Source of the DNA: Endoryza sp044226045
GTDB taxonomy: Bacteria > Bacteroidota > Bacteroidia > Chitinophagales > Chitinophagaceae
DNA: 64,000 nucleotides
Direction of reading: 5' to 3'
Assembly (NCBI GenBank): GCA_044226045.1
Contig: JBGAHR010000017.1
Coordinates: 14,025-78,024, forward strand
Part shown: positions 1 through 7,654 of the stretch, one piece after another
Numbering within the stretch: position 1 is the first letter of the stretch
How the letters are laid out: every line of letters begins with the position of its first letter
Program-made: the position numbers and the translations under genes
The notes under the pieces: model-generated
Databases searched by the model: none
The model's input: the letters and a program-made list of their open reading frames with translations, nothing else
Told to the model about the DNA's origin: nothing

Positions 1-1122
1 ACCGTTGGCGCCGATCGCTTCGTTGATGGCGTTAACGATGATCTGTATCTGGGGATGGTTGCTTCCGCATACAACCAGCGCTTTGCCTTTATTGGCCAGC
101 AGGGAATCGGCAGCCGCTTTGATGCCTTTTGCCAGGTTTCCGCTCACGCCACTTACAGCTTGTCCCTGCACGGCAGACAACAATGCAGCTGCTACCAGGC
201 CGGTTTCGGAAGGACGATGAGTATAACGTTCATCGGAGTTGGCGCCCGTCATGCTGAGCGAGCTTTCAAACTGGTAGTGTTTGCTGAGGTCGGGGTTCTT
301 TTCGTCGAATTTGCGACCTGCGGCGTATTGTTTTGCGAACTCGATCGGTGACAGCCAGGTTCCGAGGAAGTCGGCGCCCAGGCTCACAATCACTTTCGCA
401 TTATCGAAATGGTAAGATGGAATGGCTTTTTTACCGTAAGTGGCTTCATTGGCCAGCAGCATTCCGCTATAGGAGATAGCGTCGAACTGAACGTGCTTGC
501 TTCCGGGATATTTCGCCAGGAAATCGGCAATGATTGCTTTGGTGGTGGGAGAAGTGATGGTGCTGGTCAGCAGAACCACTTTACCGTTGGCAGAGAGGGC
601 CGGCAGGATATCCTTATCGGCTACTTCAATGCTGATCGCTGTTTTCTTGTCGCCGCTCGACATCATTGCATTGCGGAGGCGGCCTGTGTCATAGAGATCC
701 AGTACGGAAGCCTGTACGCGGGCGGAGGTAGCGCCTTTGTACATATTGGAAAGGCTGTTTCCTTCAATTTTGATCGGGCGTCCGTCGCGTACTTTCGCCA
801 CAACAGCCACCGATTCACCGCCGTTCACATAGGTAGTGGCGTAATAGTCGGCCACACCCGGAACCATATCAGCGGGTTTATTCAAATAGGGAATCGCTTT
901 TCTTACTGGAGTTTCACAGCTGGCAGCAGCCATCGCTGCAGCAGTGCTGAAACCAAGATATTTTAAAAAGTCACGGCGGGAAGCAGGGGCTTCTGTGAAC
1001 TTCTTACCGTTATCCGGGGCTTCAAAAGGCAGCATTTCCTGGAATTCATCTTGCGCCTGTTTCTGATGCGCTTCGGTATCATTCCGCTCCGTGAAACTTT
1101 GCCAGTATTTTTTCTTACCCAT
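1..1122 (-). CDS. actB: Alternative complex III subunit ActB, molybdopterin-oxidoreductase-like (partial, runs off the left edge)
   Basis: Translating the minus strand from the ATG at 1122 gives 374 uninterrupted codons to the window edge, so only the N-terminal part is present. Around residues 48-68 there is a twin-arginine type segment (SRRDFLKYLGFSTAAAMAAA) followed by a cysteine, as in TAT-exported iron-sulfur/molybdopterin proteins of Bacteroidota. The following text (KAIPYLNKPADMVPGVADYY, then GESVAVVAKVRDGRPIKIEGN) matches the start of the molybdopterin oxidoreductase fold. Its position 87 bp downstream of a multihaem ActA-type cytochrome points to ActB of alternative complex III, the quinol:cytochrome c (or HiPIP) oxidoreductase that replaces bc1 in these bacteria. 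In known ActB proteins the pterin cofactor is absent and the protein carries iron-sulfur clusters. That part of the protein is not visible here. Confidence 0.88.
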   Translation of the reverse strand, partial: MGKKKYWQSFTERNDTEAHQKQAQDEFQEMLPFEAPDNGKKFTEAPASRRDFLKYLGFSTAAAMAAASCETPVRKAIPYLNKPADMVPGVADYYATTYVNGGESVAVVAKVRDGRPIKIEGNSLSNMYKGATSARVQASVLDLYDTGRLRNAMMSSGDKKTAISIEVADKDILPALSANGKVVLLTSTITSPTTKAIIADFLAKYPGSKHVQFDAISYSGMLLANEATYGKKAIPSYHFDNAKVIVSLGADFLGTWLSPIEFAKQYAAGRKFDEKNPDLSKHYQFESSLSMTGANSDERYTHRPSETGLVAAALLSAVQGQAVSGVSGNLAKGIKAAADSLLANKGKALVVCGSNHPQIQIIVNAINEAIGANG

Positions 1123-1209
1123 TTATATCGATTTGAAATTAAAAACTTGTGATCTAAATACATTCAGGCAATCGCACAGGCCTGGTTGACAGGACAAGGT
1201 TCTAAGAAA

Positions 1210-2478
1210 TTAATAGTGACATTTCTGACACTCGAGTCCACCAATATCATTAACAGTGATGCTGTCTCTTTTCTTCTCTTTGATTTCCTGGTGGTATTTC
1301 TCGTAGAGACTATAGAATTTATTTCCGTCGCCTTTGTCGTAATTGAAATCAACCTTGCTTTCGCGGTGGCAGTTTACGCACCAGCCCATGCTGAGTTCTG
1401 CGAACTGGTAAACCTCACCCATTTTCGGGATCTCTCCGTGACAGGTCTGGCACTGAACCTTACCTGCGCGGGTGTGCTGGGCATGGCTGAAGAATACGTG
1501 GTCGGGCAGACTGTGAATTTTAATCCATTCGATGGGCTTGCCAGGGTTGGTATATTTTTTCTGGGCAGGATCCCATCCGGCAGCCGCGTACAGTTTTTTG
1601 ATTTCTTCTGTACCGTTTACTTCGGTTCCGTCTTTACGAACCAGCTTATCAGTTCCCTTGTACTCGTTGATGGTCATGTGACAGTTCATACAAACATTCA
1701 CTGAAGGAATATTGGCATGTTTGCCTTCGAAAGCACCACCGTGGCAGTATAAGCAGTTAATCTGGTTGGTACCTGCGTGTACCTGGTGAGAATAGTAAAT
1801 AGGTTGTTCCGGCTGATAGTCTTTCATGCGACCCATTCCCACTCCCCATTTTACGAGGAAGAATCCGGCCACTACAAAAAGCAACAGGGTAACCAGTGTG
1901 ATATAAGTTTTATTGCGATAGAAGGGAACCGGTTCGTAAGAAGGTACGCCTTCTTTGTCATCGGCCAGTTTACGGAGGTTGGAATTCACCTGGAGGAGGA
2001 TCAGGGCTACTACCGCGAGGATCAGCGTAAGGATACCGTAGAGCAGAGCACTGTCGGAACTTTCTTCTTGTCCACCTGGGTCTCCGGAAACAGGAGGCTG
2101 CGTTTTAACCTGTGCAACAGGCGCTTTTTCGATATAGTCGATGACTGCGTCAATGTCTTTGTCGCTCAGGGAGCCTTCAAACACGTTCATCGCTACCGGA
2201 CTCCAGTTCTGAATTTTTACCGCATATGCATCACCGGTTTTTACCGCTTTACCCCAGTTCTTGATCCAGAGGTGTAACAACTCACGGCTGGGCCATCTCT
2301 CAGAAACCCCTCTTAATGCAGGACCAGTGAGGTCTTTATCCAGCGCATGGCAGGAAGCACAGTTGGCTTTGAATAAGGCTTGTCCGTCCTGGCTGAAAGC
2401 AATAGTGGGGAGTGATAAAAGCGATAAAAACAGAGTGGTAAGAATCAGATTTCGTGCATTGGATCGATGGTCGCTCAT
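1210..2478 (-). CDS. actA: Alternative complex III multihaem cytochrome c subunit ActA with N-terminal monohaem domain
   Basis: This 422-residue protein has an N-terminal signal or anchor segment (about residues 10-29) and six CxxCH haem-binding motifs: CASCH near 40, CLYCH near 241, CMNCH near 263, CQTCH near 343, CVNCH near 366 and CQKCH near 417. The first lies in a monohaem cytochrome c domain of about 100 residues. The other five form the pentahaem ActA-type module. Two hydrophobic stretches (about 144-165 and 190-210) between the two parts should anchor the protein in the inner membrane with the haems in the periplasm. It would accept electrons within alternative complex III and pass them towards a terminal oxidase. 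The partial actB follows on the same strand, so this is the promoter-proximal part of an act operon. The monohaem part resembles a separate ActE-like subunit in some organisms, so a fusion is likely here. Confidence 0.9.
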   Translation of the reverse strand: MSDHRSNARNLILTTLFLSLLSLPTIAFSQDGQALFKANCASCHALDKDLTGPALRGVSERWPSRELLHLWIKNWGKAVKTGDAYAVKIQNWSPVAMNVFEGSLSDKDIDAVIDYIEKAPVAQVKTQPPVSGDPGGQEESSDSALLYGILTLILAVVALILLQVNSNLRKLADDKEGVPSYEPVPFYRNKTYITLVTLLLFVVAGFFLVKWGVGMGRMKDYQPEQPIYYSHQVHAGTNQINCLYCHGGAFEGKHANIPSVNVCMNCHMTINEYKGTDKLVRKDGTEVNGTEEIKKLYAAAGWDPAQKKYTNPGKPIEWIKIHSLPDHVFFSHAQHTRAGKVQCQTCHGEIPKMGEVYQFAELSMGWCVNCHRESKVDFNYDKGDGNKFYSLYEKYHQEIKEKKRDSITVNDIGGLECQKCHY

Positions 2479-2731
2479 ACCAGTTGAATATGATGAAATT
2501 ATGTGGAAAAATTTCCTTAATCGGCTGCAAAAATAAGATAGGATTTTAACAAATACTCAACGTGTTTAAAATTTTTTTAAGCCAGTCTGGGCGCGGGTTT
2601 CAGCTTAATTTTCAATAATTTTTGGATGATTTGAATACCCGTTGTCATGTTTTTGTCAGTACGTGGATAACCATTTCCTCTTAGCCATTTTTCAGTGGGT
2701 TAAATAAATAATTTACTCCACTTTTGCGACC
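2479..2731. other. Divergent intergenic region between actA and the small membrane protein gene
   Basis: These 253 bp separate two divergent genes and should hold both promoters. Just ahead of the rightward ATG at 2732 is CACTTTTG, one mismatch from the Bacteroidota -7 box TAnnTTTG. It would give a very short leader. I see no repeat or RNA gene here. Confidence 0.4.
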
Positions 2732-3046
2732 ATGTTTGACCGCCTCAAAGAAAAATGGCACGTAAATGGTTGGCAGCTGCTGCTGATCCTTTGCACTTTC
2801 GCCCTCGGCGGAAGTTGCTGCGGCTATCTTGGCAGACTGATTTTATCGACGCTTGACATAGAAGAAGCTGCTATACGTATTCCATTGTATATTATATTGG
2901 TTACGCTACTTTGGCCGATCTGCGTGATCATCATCAGTATCCCTTTCGGGCAGTTTCCTTTTTTCAGAAAATATCTTCAAAAGATCTTCCGGAGGATGTC
3001 GGGCAGAAGCAATTCGGTACCAAAAAAATCGGAACCCAACCCATGA
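2732..3046 (+). CDS. Small membrane protein of unknown function, translationally coupled to purN
   Basis: This 104-residue protein starts at ATG 2732. It has two hydrophobic segments (about residues 14-36 and 47-71) separated by a short loop, followed by a strongly basic tail (FRKYLQKIFRRMSGRSNS) that should lie in the cytoplasm. The pattern matches small uncharacterised prolipoprotein/diacylglyceryl-type or DUF membrane proteins that sit next to purine genes in Bacteroidota, but I cannot name a function. Its TGA stop overlaps the purN start (ATGA at 3043-3046), which indicates co-transcription and translational coupling. Confidence 0.75.
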   Translation: MFDRLKEKWHVNGWQLLLILCTFALGGSCCGYLGRLILSTLDIEEAAIRIPLYIILVTLLWPICVIIISIPFGQFPFFRKYLQKIFRRMSGRSNSVPKKSEPNP

Positions 3047-3630
3047 CCCATCTCGCCATATTTGCCTCCGGAGCCGGCAGCAATGCCCGGAAAATCATCG
3101 AATATTTCGACGGTCATCCACAGATCAGGGTATCCCTGGTGGTCTGTAACAAGCCCGGTGCGGGCGTGTTGAAAATTGCCGAAGAAGCCGGCATTCCGAC
3201 GCTCCTGATCGAAAAAGAGCCATTCTTCAGAGGTGACGGGTACCTGCCGGTGCTGCAATCCCGCCAGATCGGCTTTGTCGTATTGGCCGGTTTTCTATGG
3301 AAAGTCCCGGAAACCCTGATTCAAGCCTATCCCCGCCGGATCGTGAATATACACCCCGCCCTGTTGCCGAAATATGGTGGCAAAGGAATGTATGGCGGAT
3401 TCGTTCATTCAGCGGTATTGCAAAACCGGGAAACCGAAACAGGCATCACTATCCATTTTGTAGATGAACACTACGATAATGGGGACATTATTTTCCAGGC
3501 TACCTGTAAGGTTGATGCCGATGATACGGCGGAGTCGGTTGCACAAAAAGTACATCAACTGGAGCATCGATATTTCCCTGAAGTGATCGAAAAAACGGTA
3601 TTGGAATCAATGGCGCAGGCCGGAATTTAA
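3043..3630 (+). CDS. purN: Phosphoribosylglycinamide formyltransferase (GART)
   Basis: This 195-residue protein matches the usual PurN length. It transfers a formyl group from 10-formyltetrahydrofolate to glycinamide ribonucleotide in the third step of de novo purine synthesis, in the cytosol. The N-terminal FASGAGSNARKI loop binds the phosphoribosyl group. NIHPALLPKYGGKGMYG carries the conserved Asn and His of the active site, and HFVDEHYDNGDIIF carries the catalytic Asp of the formyl-transfer loop. An in-frame upstream ATG exists at 2911 but lies inside the preceding gene. The start at 3043 forms an ATGA overlap with that gene and begins exactly at the Rossmann strand (MTHLAIFASG). Confidence 0.96.
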   Translation: MTHLAIFASGAGSNARKIIEYFDGHPQIRVSLVVCNKPGAGVLKIAEEAGIPTLLIEKEPFFRGDGYLPVLQSRQIGFVVLAGFLWKVPETLIQAYPRRIVNIHPALLPKYGGKGMYGGFVHSAVLQNRETETGITIHFVDEHYDNGDIIFQATCKVDADDTAESVAQKVHQLEHRYFPEVIEKTVLESMAQAGI

Positions 3631-3711
3631 ATTGACAATTTGCCGTTAAATAGGCTCACAAAGTATACAGTATCATGAATCTGTTGTAATATCACGGCAT
3701 AAATTCTACTA

Positions 3712-4464
3712 TTGAGACAGCTCTACCTGTTCATATCATTGCTGCTATTGAGCACAGCTGTCCATTCACAGATCCGGATCAAAGGAAGGGTATACGACAT
3801 TACCCAAAAGCAAACCCTGGAAGCAGTGAGTGTGATGTCGACTTCCGGCGGAGGAACCATCACCGACCGGAACGGTCAGTACAGCATCCTCGTGGGCGAA
3901 AAAGATTCGATCTGGTTTTCCTACCTCGGAAAAGAAACCCCCAAAGTACCGGTCTCCTCTATTCAAAATACACAGAACTTCGAAACTGCCCTGCATGTAA
4001 ATATCGAAGACTTGAAGAAAGTTTATGTAATGCCGCGTGATTATAAGAGAGATTCGATTCAAAACAGGGAAGACTATGCCAAGGCATTTAATTTTCGCAA
4101 GCCGAACCTGGAAAGTCTGACATCCGTTGGACCCAACGGCGGGGTCGGACTCGACATCAACGAATTCATTCGCATGTTTCAGTTCAGGCGTAATCGCCGA
4201 ATGCTGAACTTCCAGGAGCGCCTGTTAAAAGAAGAAACAGAGAAGTACATCGACCATCGCTTCAGCCGACCCCTGATCGTAAAAATAACCGGCTTAAGAG
4301 GGGCGGAGTTAGACACCTTTATTAAATGGTACAGACCACAAGTGGAATTCGTCGAAACAGCCACCGACTACGAACTTCAATCTTACATAAAAAGATGTTA
4401 TCTGAGTTTTCAACGCTACCAAAGACTGAGAGGACCGGTGATGAAAAAACCAGATGAAGAGTGA
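3712..4464 (+). CDS. Secreted protein with N-terminal carboxypeptidase-regulatory-like domain
   Basis: This 250-residue protein begins with a short signal peptide (LYLFISLLLLSTAVHS). Residues about 22-105 form a carboxypeptidase-D regulatory-like beta-sandwich, recognisable from IKGRVYDITQKQTLEAVSV followed by a TDRNGQYSI turn. Such domains occur at the N-termini of TonB-dependent receptors and in many secreted Bacteroidota proteins. The rest is charged, predicted helical and unassigned. The only plausible start in frame after the upstream stop (ending at 3702) is the TTG at 3712, so a non-ATG start is needed. It probably resides in the periplasm or at the outer membrane. The family name is secure for the N-terminal domain only. 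Confidence 0.75.
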   Translation: MRQLYLFISLLLLSTAVHSQIRIKGRVYDITQKQTLEAVSVMSTSGGGTITDRNGQYSILVGEKDSIWFSYLGKETPKVPVSSIQNTQNFETALHVNIEDLKKVYVMPRDYKRDSIQNREDYAKAFNFRKPNLESLTSVGPNGGVGLDINEFIRMFQFRRNRRMLNFQERLLKEETEKYIDHRFSRPLIVKITGLRGAELDTFIKWYRPQVEFVETATDYELQSYIKRCYLSFQRYQRLRGPVMKKPDEE

Positions 4465-4671
4465 AATTAGTCAATGAGCCAATGGTGATGAAGGATTACG
4501 GATTTCGGATGACGGATGACGAATGCAATTGGTCAATTAGTCAATGAGTCAATTGGCCAATAAAAAACGATAAACGTGAAACGGTCAACAGTCCAAACCG
4601 CAAACCGCGACAACGCTAAACGTGAAACCATAATCCTTCCTATATTACAGTTCCAAACCAAACTCCTTTTT
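4465..4671. repeat. Intergenic mosaic of short repeat modules
   Basis: This gap contains GGATTACGGAT/GGATGACGAAT 7-mers (about 4495-4527), TCAATTAGTCAATGAGTCAATTGGCCAAT units (about 4530-4562), two GTGAAAC/CGATAAACGTGAAAC units and an AACCGCA heptamer patch (4598-4610). All of these modules recur elsewhere in the window, for example near 7570, 20200 and 24010. No gene-like structure is seen. Confidence 0.7.
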
Positions 4672-5964
4672 ATGAGATTTGTCATTCTCATCTTGCTTCT
4701 ATTCGTTAATGCGCTGGTCAGTTTTGGACAGAATCCCGGTTTAACAGAAGTCCCTCCTGCCTCTGTAAATGTTTCCGCGGAGCGCCTCACCCGATTAGAT
4801 AAATTCATTCAACAGTATATCGACGACAAAAAATTCAATGGGCTTACGGCGGTAGTGGTAAAAGACGGCAAGATCATCTACAATAAAGCATTTGGCTATT
4901 TCAACATCGCCCAAAACATTCCCATGCGGAAAGACCACATCTTCCGCATTGCCTCCATGACCAAGCCGATTGTGAGCACCGCCGTTATGATGTTGTATGA
5001 AGAAGGGAAGTTTTCGCTCGATCAGCCCGTATCTGATTTTATCCCGGAGTTCAAAAATCCGGTAGTACTTGACAAATACAACGCATCCGATACAACTTAT
5101 ACCACCGTACCCGCGCACCGGGAGATCACCATTCGTGATTTGCTTTCTCAAAGTTCCGGTATCGGATATGCGCAAATCGGTTCCGATCAGGCCAACGCCA
5201 TTTATTACAAGAACGGGATCAACGGAGGCATTGGCACACCTTATCATACCTTAAAGGAAATGATTCCGAAACTGGCCAAACTCCCCTTATTTAATCATCC
5301 GGGAGAAGCTTACCTGTACGGATTGAATACCGATGTACTCGGCTATTTTGTGGAAGTGGTAAGCGGTATGCCATTGGATCAGTTCCTCAAAAAAAGACTC
5401 TTTGATCCTTTGGGCATGAAAGACACTTATTTCTTTCTACCCAAAGAAAAACAGAACCGGCTTGTTCCGTTATACAAAATGGAAAACGACCGGCTCGGCA
5501 TACAGGATTCCCTCATATCCCTGAACGGAACTTTCTGGCGCGATTTCCCCAAAGTAAACGGCACCTATTTTTCAGGAGGCGCCGGGCTGGCTTCTACCGC
5601 ATACGACTACGCGCTGTTTTGTACCATGATGATGAATGGCGGAGAGTTGAATGGAACAAGAATACTGGCGCCCTCAACAGTTCGGATGATGGCTTCCAAC
5701 CAGATTGGCAAGTTACCCATGTGGGGTGGCTCCGAAGGACCCAATCGTTTCGGTTTGGGGTTTGGCGTGTACACCAAGGCCAGCGAGGCCATTTATCCTG
5801 TGCAGGAAGGCACTTTTGATTGGGGAGGGATGTTTTCTTCTCACTTCTGGATCGACCCAAAATCGAAAGTGGTGGCCGTATTCATGAGAAATATATGGCC
5901 CTCGTCTACCTGGGATTTTGGAGACAGAATTAAACCGGTCGTTTACCAGGCAATCATTAAATAA
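4672..5964 (+). CDS. Secreted SxxK serine hydrolase (class C beta-lactamase / esterase / D-aminopeptidase superfamily)
   Basis: This is a 430-residue protein when started at ATG 4672, where a clear signal peptide begins (MRFVILILLLFVNALVSFGQ). Upstream in-frame codons run through intergenic repeat DNA and are not credible. The catalytic SxxK tetrad is Ser95-Met-Thr-Lys98 (RIASMTKP), and the second conserved tyrosine motif is Y216GLN (YLYGLNTDVLGYF). GGAGLAST near residue 305 is typical of the family's C-terminal part. The enzyme is an exported hydrolase acting through an acyl-serine intermediate, but the substrate (ester, D-peptide or lactam) cannot be read from sequence. A second, diverged serine hydrolase follows 29 bp downstream, suggesting co-transcription. 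Calling it an antibiotic-resistance beta-lactamase would be unsupported. Confidence 0.9.
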   Translation: MRFVILILLLFVNALVSFGQNPGLTEVPPASVNVSAERLTRLDKFIQQYIDDKKFNGLTAVVVKDGKIIYNKAFGYFNIAQNIPMRKDHIFRIASMTKPIVSTAVMMLYEEGKFSLDQPVSDFIPEFKNPVVLDKYNASDTTYTTVPAHREITIRDLLSQSSGIGYAQIGSDQANAIYYKNGINGGIGTPYHTLKEMIPKLAKLPLFNHPGEAYLYGLNTDVLGYFVEVVSGMPLDQFLKKRLFDPLGMKDTYFFLPKEKQNRLVPLYKMENDRLGIQDSLISLNGTFWRDFPKVNGTYFSGGAGLASTAYDYALFCTMMMNGGELNGTRILAPSTVRMMASNQIGKLPMWGGSEGPNRFGLGFGVYTKASEAIYPVQEGTFDWGGMFSSHFWIDPKSKVVAVFMRNIWPSSTWDFGDRIKPVVYQAIIK

Positions 5965-5993
5965 CCATCTCTTCACCACACAATACATTCGGT

Positions 5994-7541
5994 ATGCACA
6001 ATCTTACTTCATTACGTAAAGGGATCTTCATTTTACTCGTCCTTTTATGTGGTCTTACTTCATTTGCCCAGAACGATACCAGTTTACCGGCCTTCGTACG
6101 CGACAGCCTGGATATTTATGTCAACCGGGCGCTTACCGAATGGAAAATACCTGGTGTGAGTGTGGCCATTGTGAAGAATAACAAAGTGGTGCTCGTAAAA
6201 GGATATGGCGTAAAGGAACTGGGCGGTATGGATAAAGTGGACGGCAACACCCTTTTCATGATTGGCTCCAATACCAAAGCCTTTACAGCGACAGCTCTCG
6301 TGATGTTGCAGGCAGAAAAGAAATTATCGCTGGATGATAAAGTACAGAAATGGCTACCGGGTTTTAAACTTTGGGATCCCTGGGTAGCGAAGGAAACCAT
6401 GATCCGGGATCTGCTTTGTCATCGGTTGGGATTTGAGACCTTCCAGGGTGATTTCATGTATTTCGATTCTGATCTGAGTCATGAAGAAGTGGTAGAAAAG
6501 TTTTCCAAGGTAAAACCACTATATGGATTTCGCACCCGCTGGGGTTACACCAATGCCGCGTTCGGTGTTGCAGGGGATGTGGTAAAAGCAGCGAGCGGAT
6601 TATCTTGGGGAGACTATATCCACGACAAAATATTTGTTCCCCTCGGCATGAACGACTCGAGGGCGTTGTCCATAGACATTGAAAAACCGGGAAATAAAGC
6701 CTCGGCGCATACGGTGCAGCATGGCGAACTGAAAAAGATTCCGTATGGACATATCGATAATATTGCCGCTGCAGGCAGCATTGCCTCGTCCGCCAACGAT
6801 ATGACGCGTTGGGTAATGGCACAATTAAATAATGGAAAGGTAGATGGTAACCAGGTTTTACCAGCCGGCATTCAACAACAGACCTGGCTGCCTCATTCGA
6901 TTCTCGGAAATGGTGGCACACTGTATAACAAGGGGCATTTTGCCTTGTATGGCTTGGGTTGGTTTTTGGAAGAATACAGCGGAAGAAAAATAGTATCACA
7001 TACGGGCGGAGTCAATGGTTTTGTTACGAGTGTAACACTTATCCCGGAAGAAAAACTGGGTATTATTGTATTGACCAATACAGATGCCAACAATTTTTAT
7101 GAAGCCTTGAAATGGGAGATTATGGATGCGTATCTCGGCAATGTCTACCGTAATTACAGCAAGGCTTATCTCGGTTTCCACCTTGCGCAGCAGAAACGAG
7201 AAGAAGAGTGGTGGAAAAAAGAACGTGATACCGTAGCCATGAAAAAGCCAGCCAGCCTGCCACTGTCTGCTTTTGCCGGTGAATATCGTCATGAAGTATA
7301 TGGCAAGATGACCATCAAACAGGATGGCGACAAGATGATAGCCACTTTTGAGCATCATAAAGGCCGCTACGGAACACTGGAAGCCCTGGGTGGAGATCGC
7401 TTTCTCTGTACCTACAATGATCCTTTGTATGGGATCAAGATCTGGCCATTCGTCATTGAAAACGGAAAAGTAAAATCAGTAACCGTCACCGTGGCCGACT
7501 TTGTTGAATTTACTCCTTATGAGTTTGTAAAGGTGAAGTAA
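5994..7541 (+). CDS. Secreted SxxK serine hydrolase with C-terminal DUF3471-like domain
   Basis: This 515-residue protein has a signal peptide (GIFILLVLLCGLTSFAQ). It carries Ser92-Asn-Thr-Lys95 (MIGSNTKAFTA), the tyrosine motif in RWGYTNAAFG and the third box HTGGVNGF near residue 335, so the full catalytic set of the beta-lactamase/transpeptidase-like fold is present. The last 110 residues (LPLSAFAGEYRHEVYGKMTI onward) look like the beta-barrel accessory domain found in many such hydrolases. It lies 29 bp after another SxxK hydrolase and ends at a hairpin shared with the convergent gene at 7655. Probable role: periplasmic peptide or ester hydrolysis. Confidence 0.9.
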   Translation: MHNLTSLRKGIFILLVLLCGLTSFAQNDTSLPAFVRDSLDIYVNRALTEWKIPGVSVAIVKNNKVVLVKGYGVKELGGMDKVDGNTLFMIGSNTKAFTATALVMLQAEKKLSLDDKVQKWLPGFKLWDPWVAKETMIRDLLCHRLGFETFQGDFMYFDSDLSHEEVVEKFSKVKPLYGFRTRWGYTNAAFGVAGDVVKAASGLSWGDYIHDKIFVPLGMNDSRALSIDIEKPGNKASAHTVQHGELKKIPYGHIDNIAAAGSIASSANDMTRWVMAQLNNGKVDGNQVLPAGIQQQTWLPHSILGNGGTLYNKGHFALYGLGWFLEEYSGRKIVSHTGGVNGFVTSVTLIPEEKLGIIVLTNTDANNFYEALKWEIMDAYLGNVYRNYSKAYLGFHLAQQKREEEWWKKERDTVAMKKPASLPLSAFAGEYRHEVYGKMTIKQDGDKMIATFEHHKGRYGTLEALGGDRFLCTYNDPLYGIKIWPFVIENGKVKSVTVTVADFVEFTPYEFVKVK

Positions 7542-7551
7542 TCCTGGTTAA

Positions 7552-7623
7552 CCGGGGAAAACGCTGAGGGTGCAATTAGTCAATTAGTCAATGAGCCAAT
7601 TAAGCACTCAGCGTTTTCCCCGG
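7552..7623. terminator. Perfect 17-bp inverted repeat between convergent genes, with a repeat module as its loop
   Basis: CCGGGGAAAACGCTGAG at 7552-7568 is exactly complementary to 7607-7623. The 38-bp loop holds a TCAATTAGTCAATTAGTCAATGAGCCAAT module of the type scattered through the window. The hairpin lies between the 3' ends of the serine hydrolase and the convergent 602-residue protein gene, so it could work as a bidirectional terminator or mRNA 3'-end stabiliser. No long T-run follows it. Confidence 0.6.
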
Positions 7624-7654
7624 ACAACACTGATTGTATATTACTAACGAAATG

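Noticed and set aside
4672..7541. Beta-lactamase resistance genes
   Set aside because: The SxxK fold is shared by esterases, D-aminopeptidases and transpeptidase-like proteins. Nothing in these sequences singles out lactam hydrolysis.
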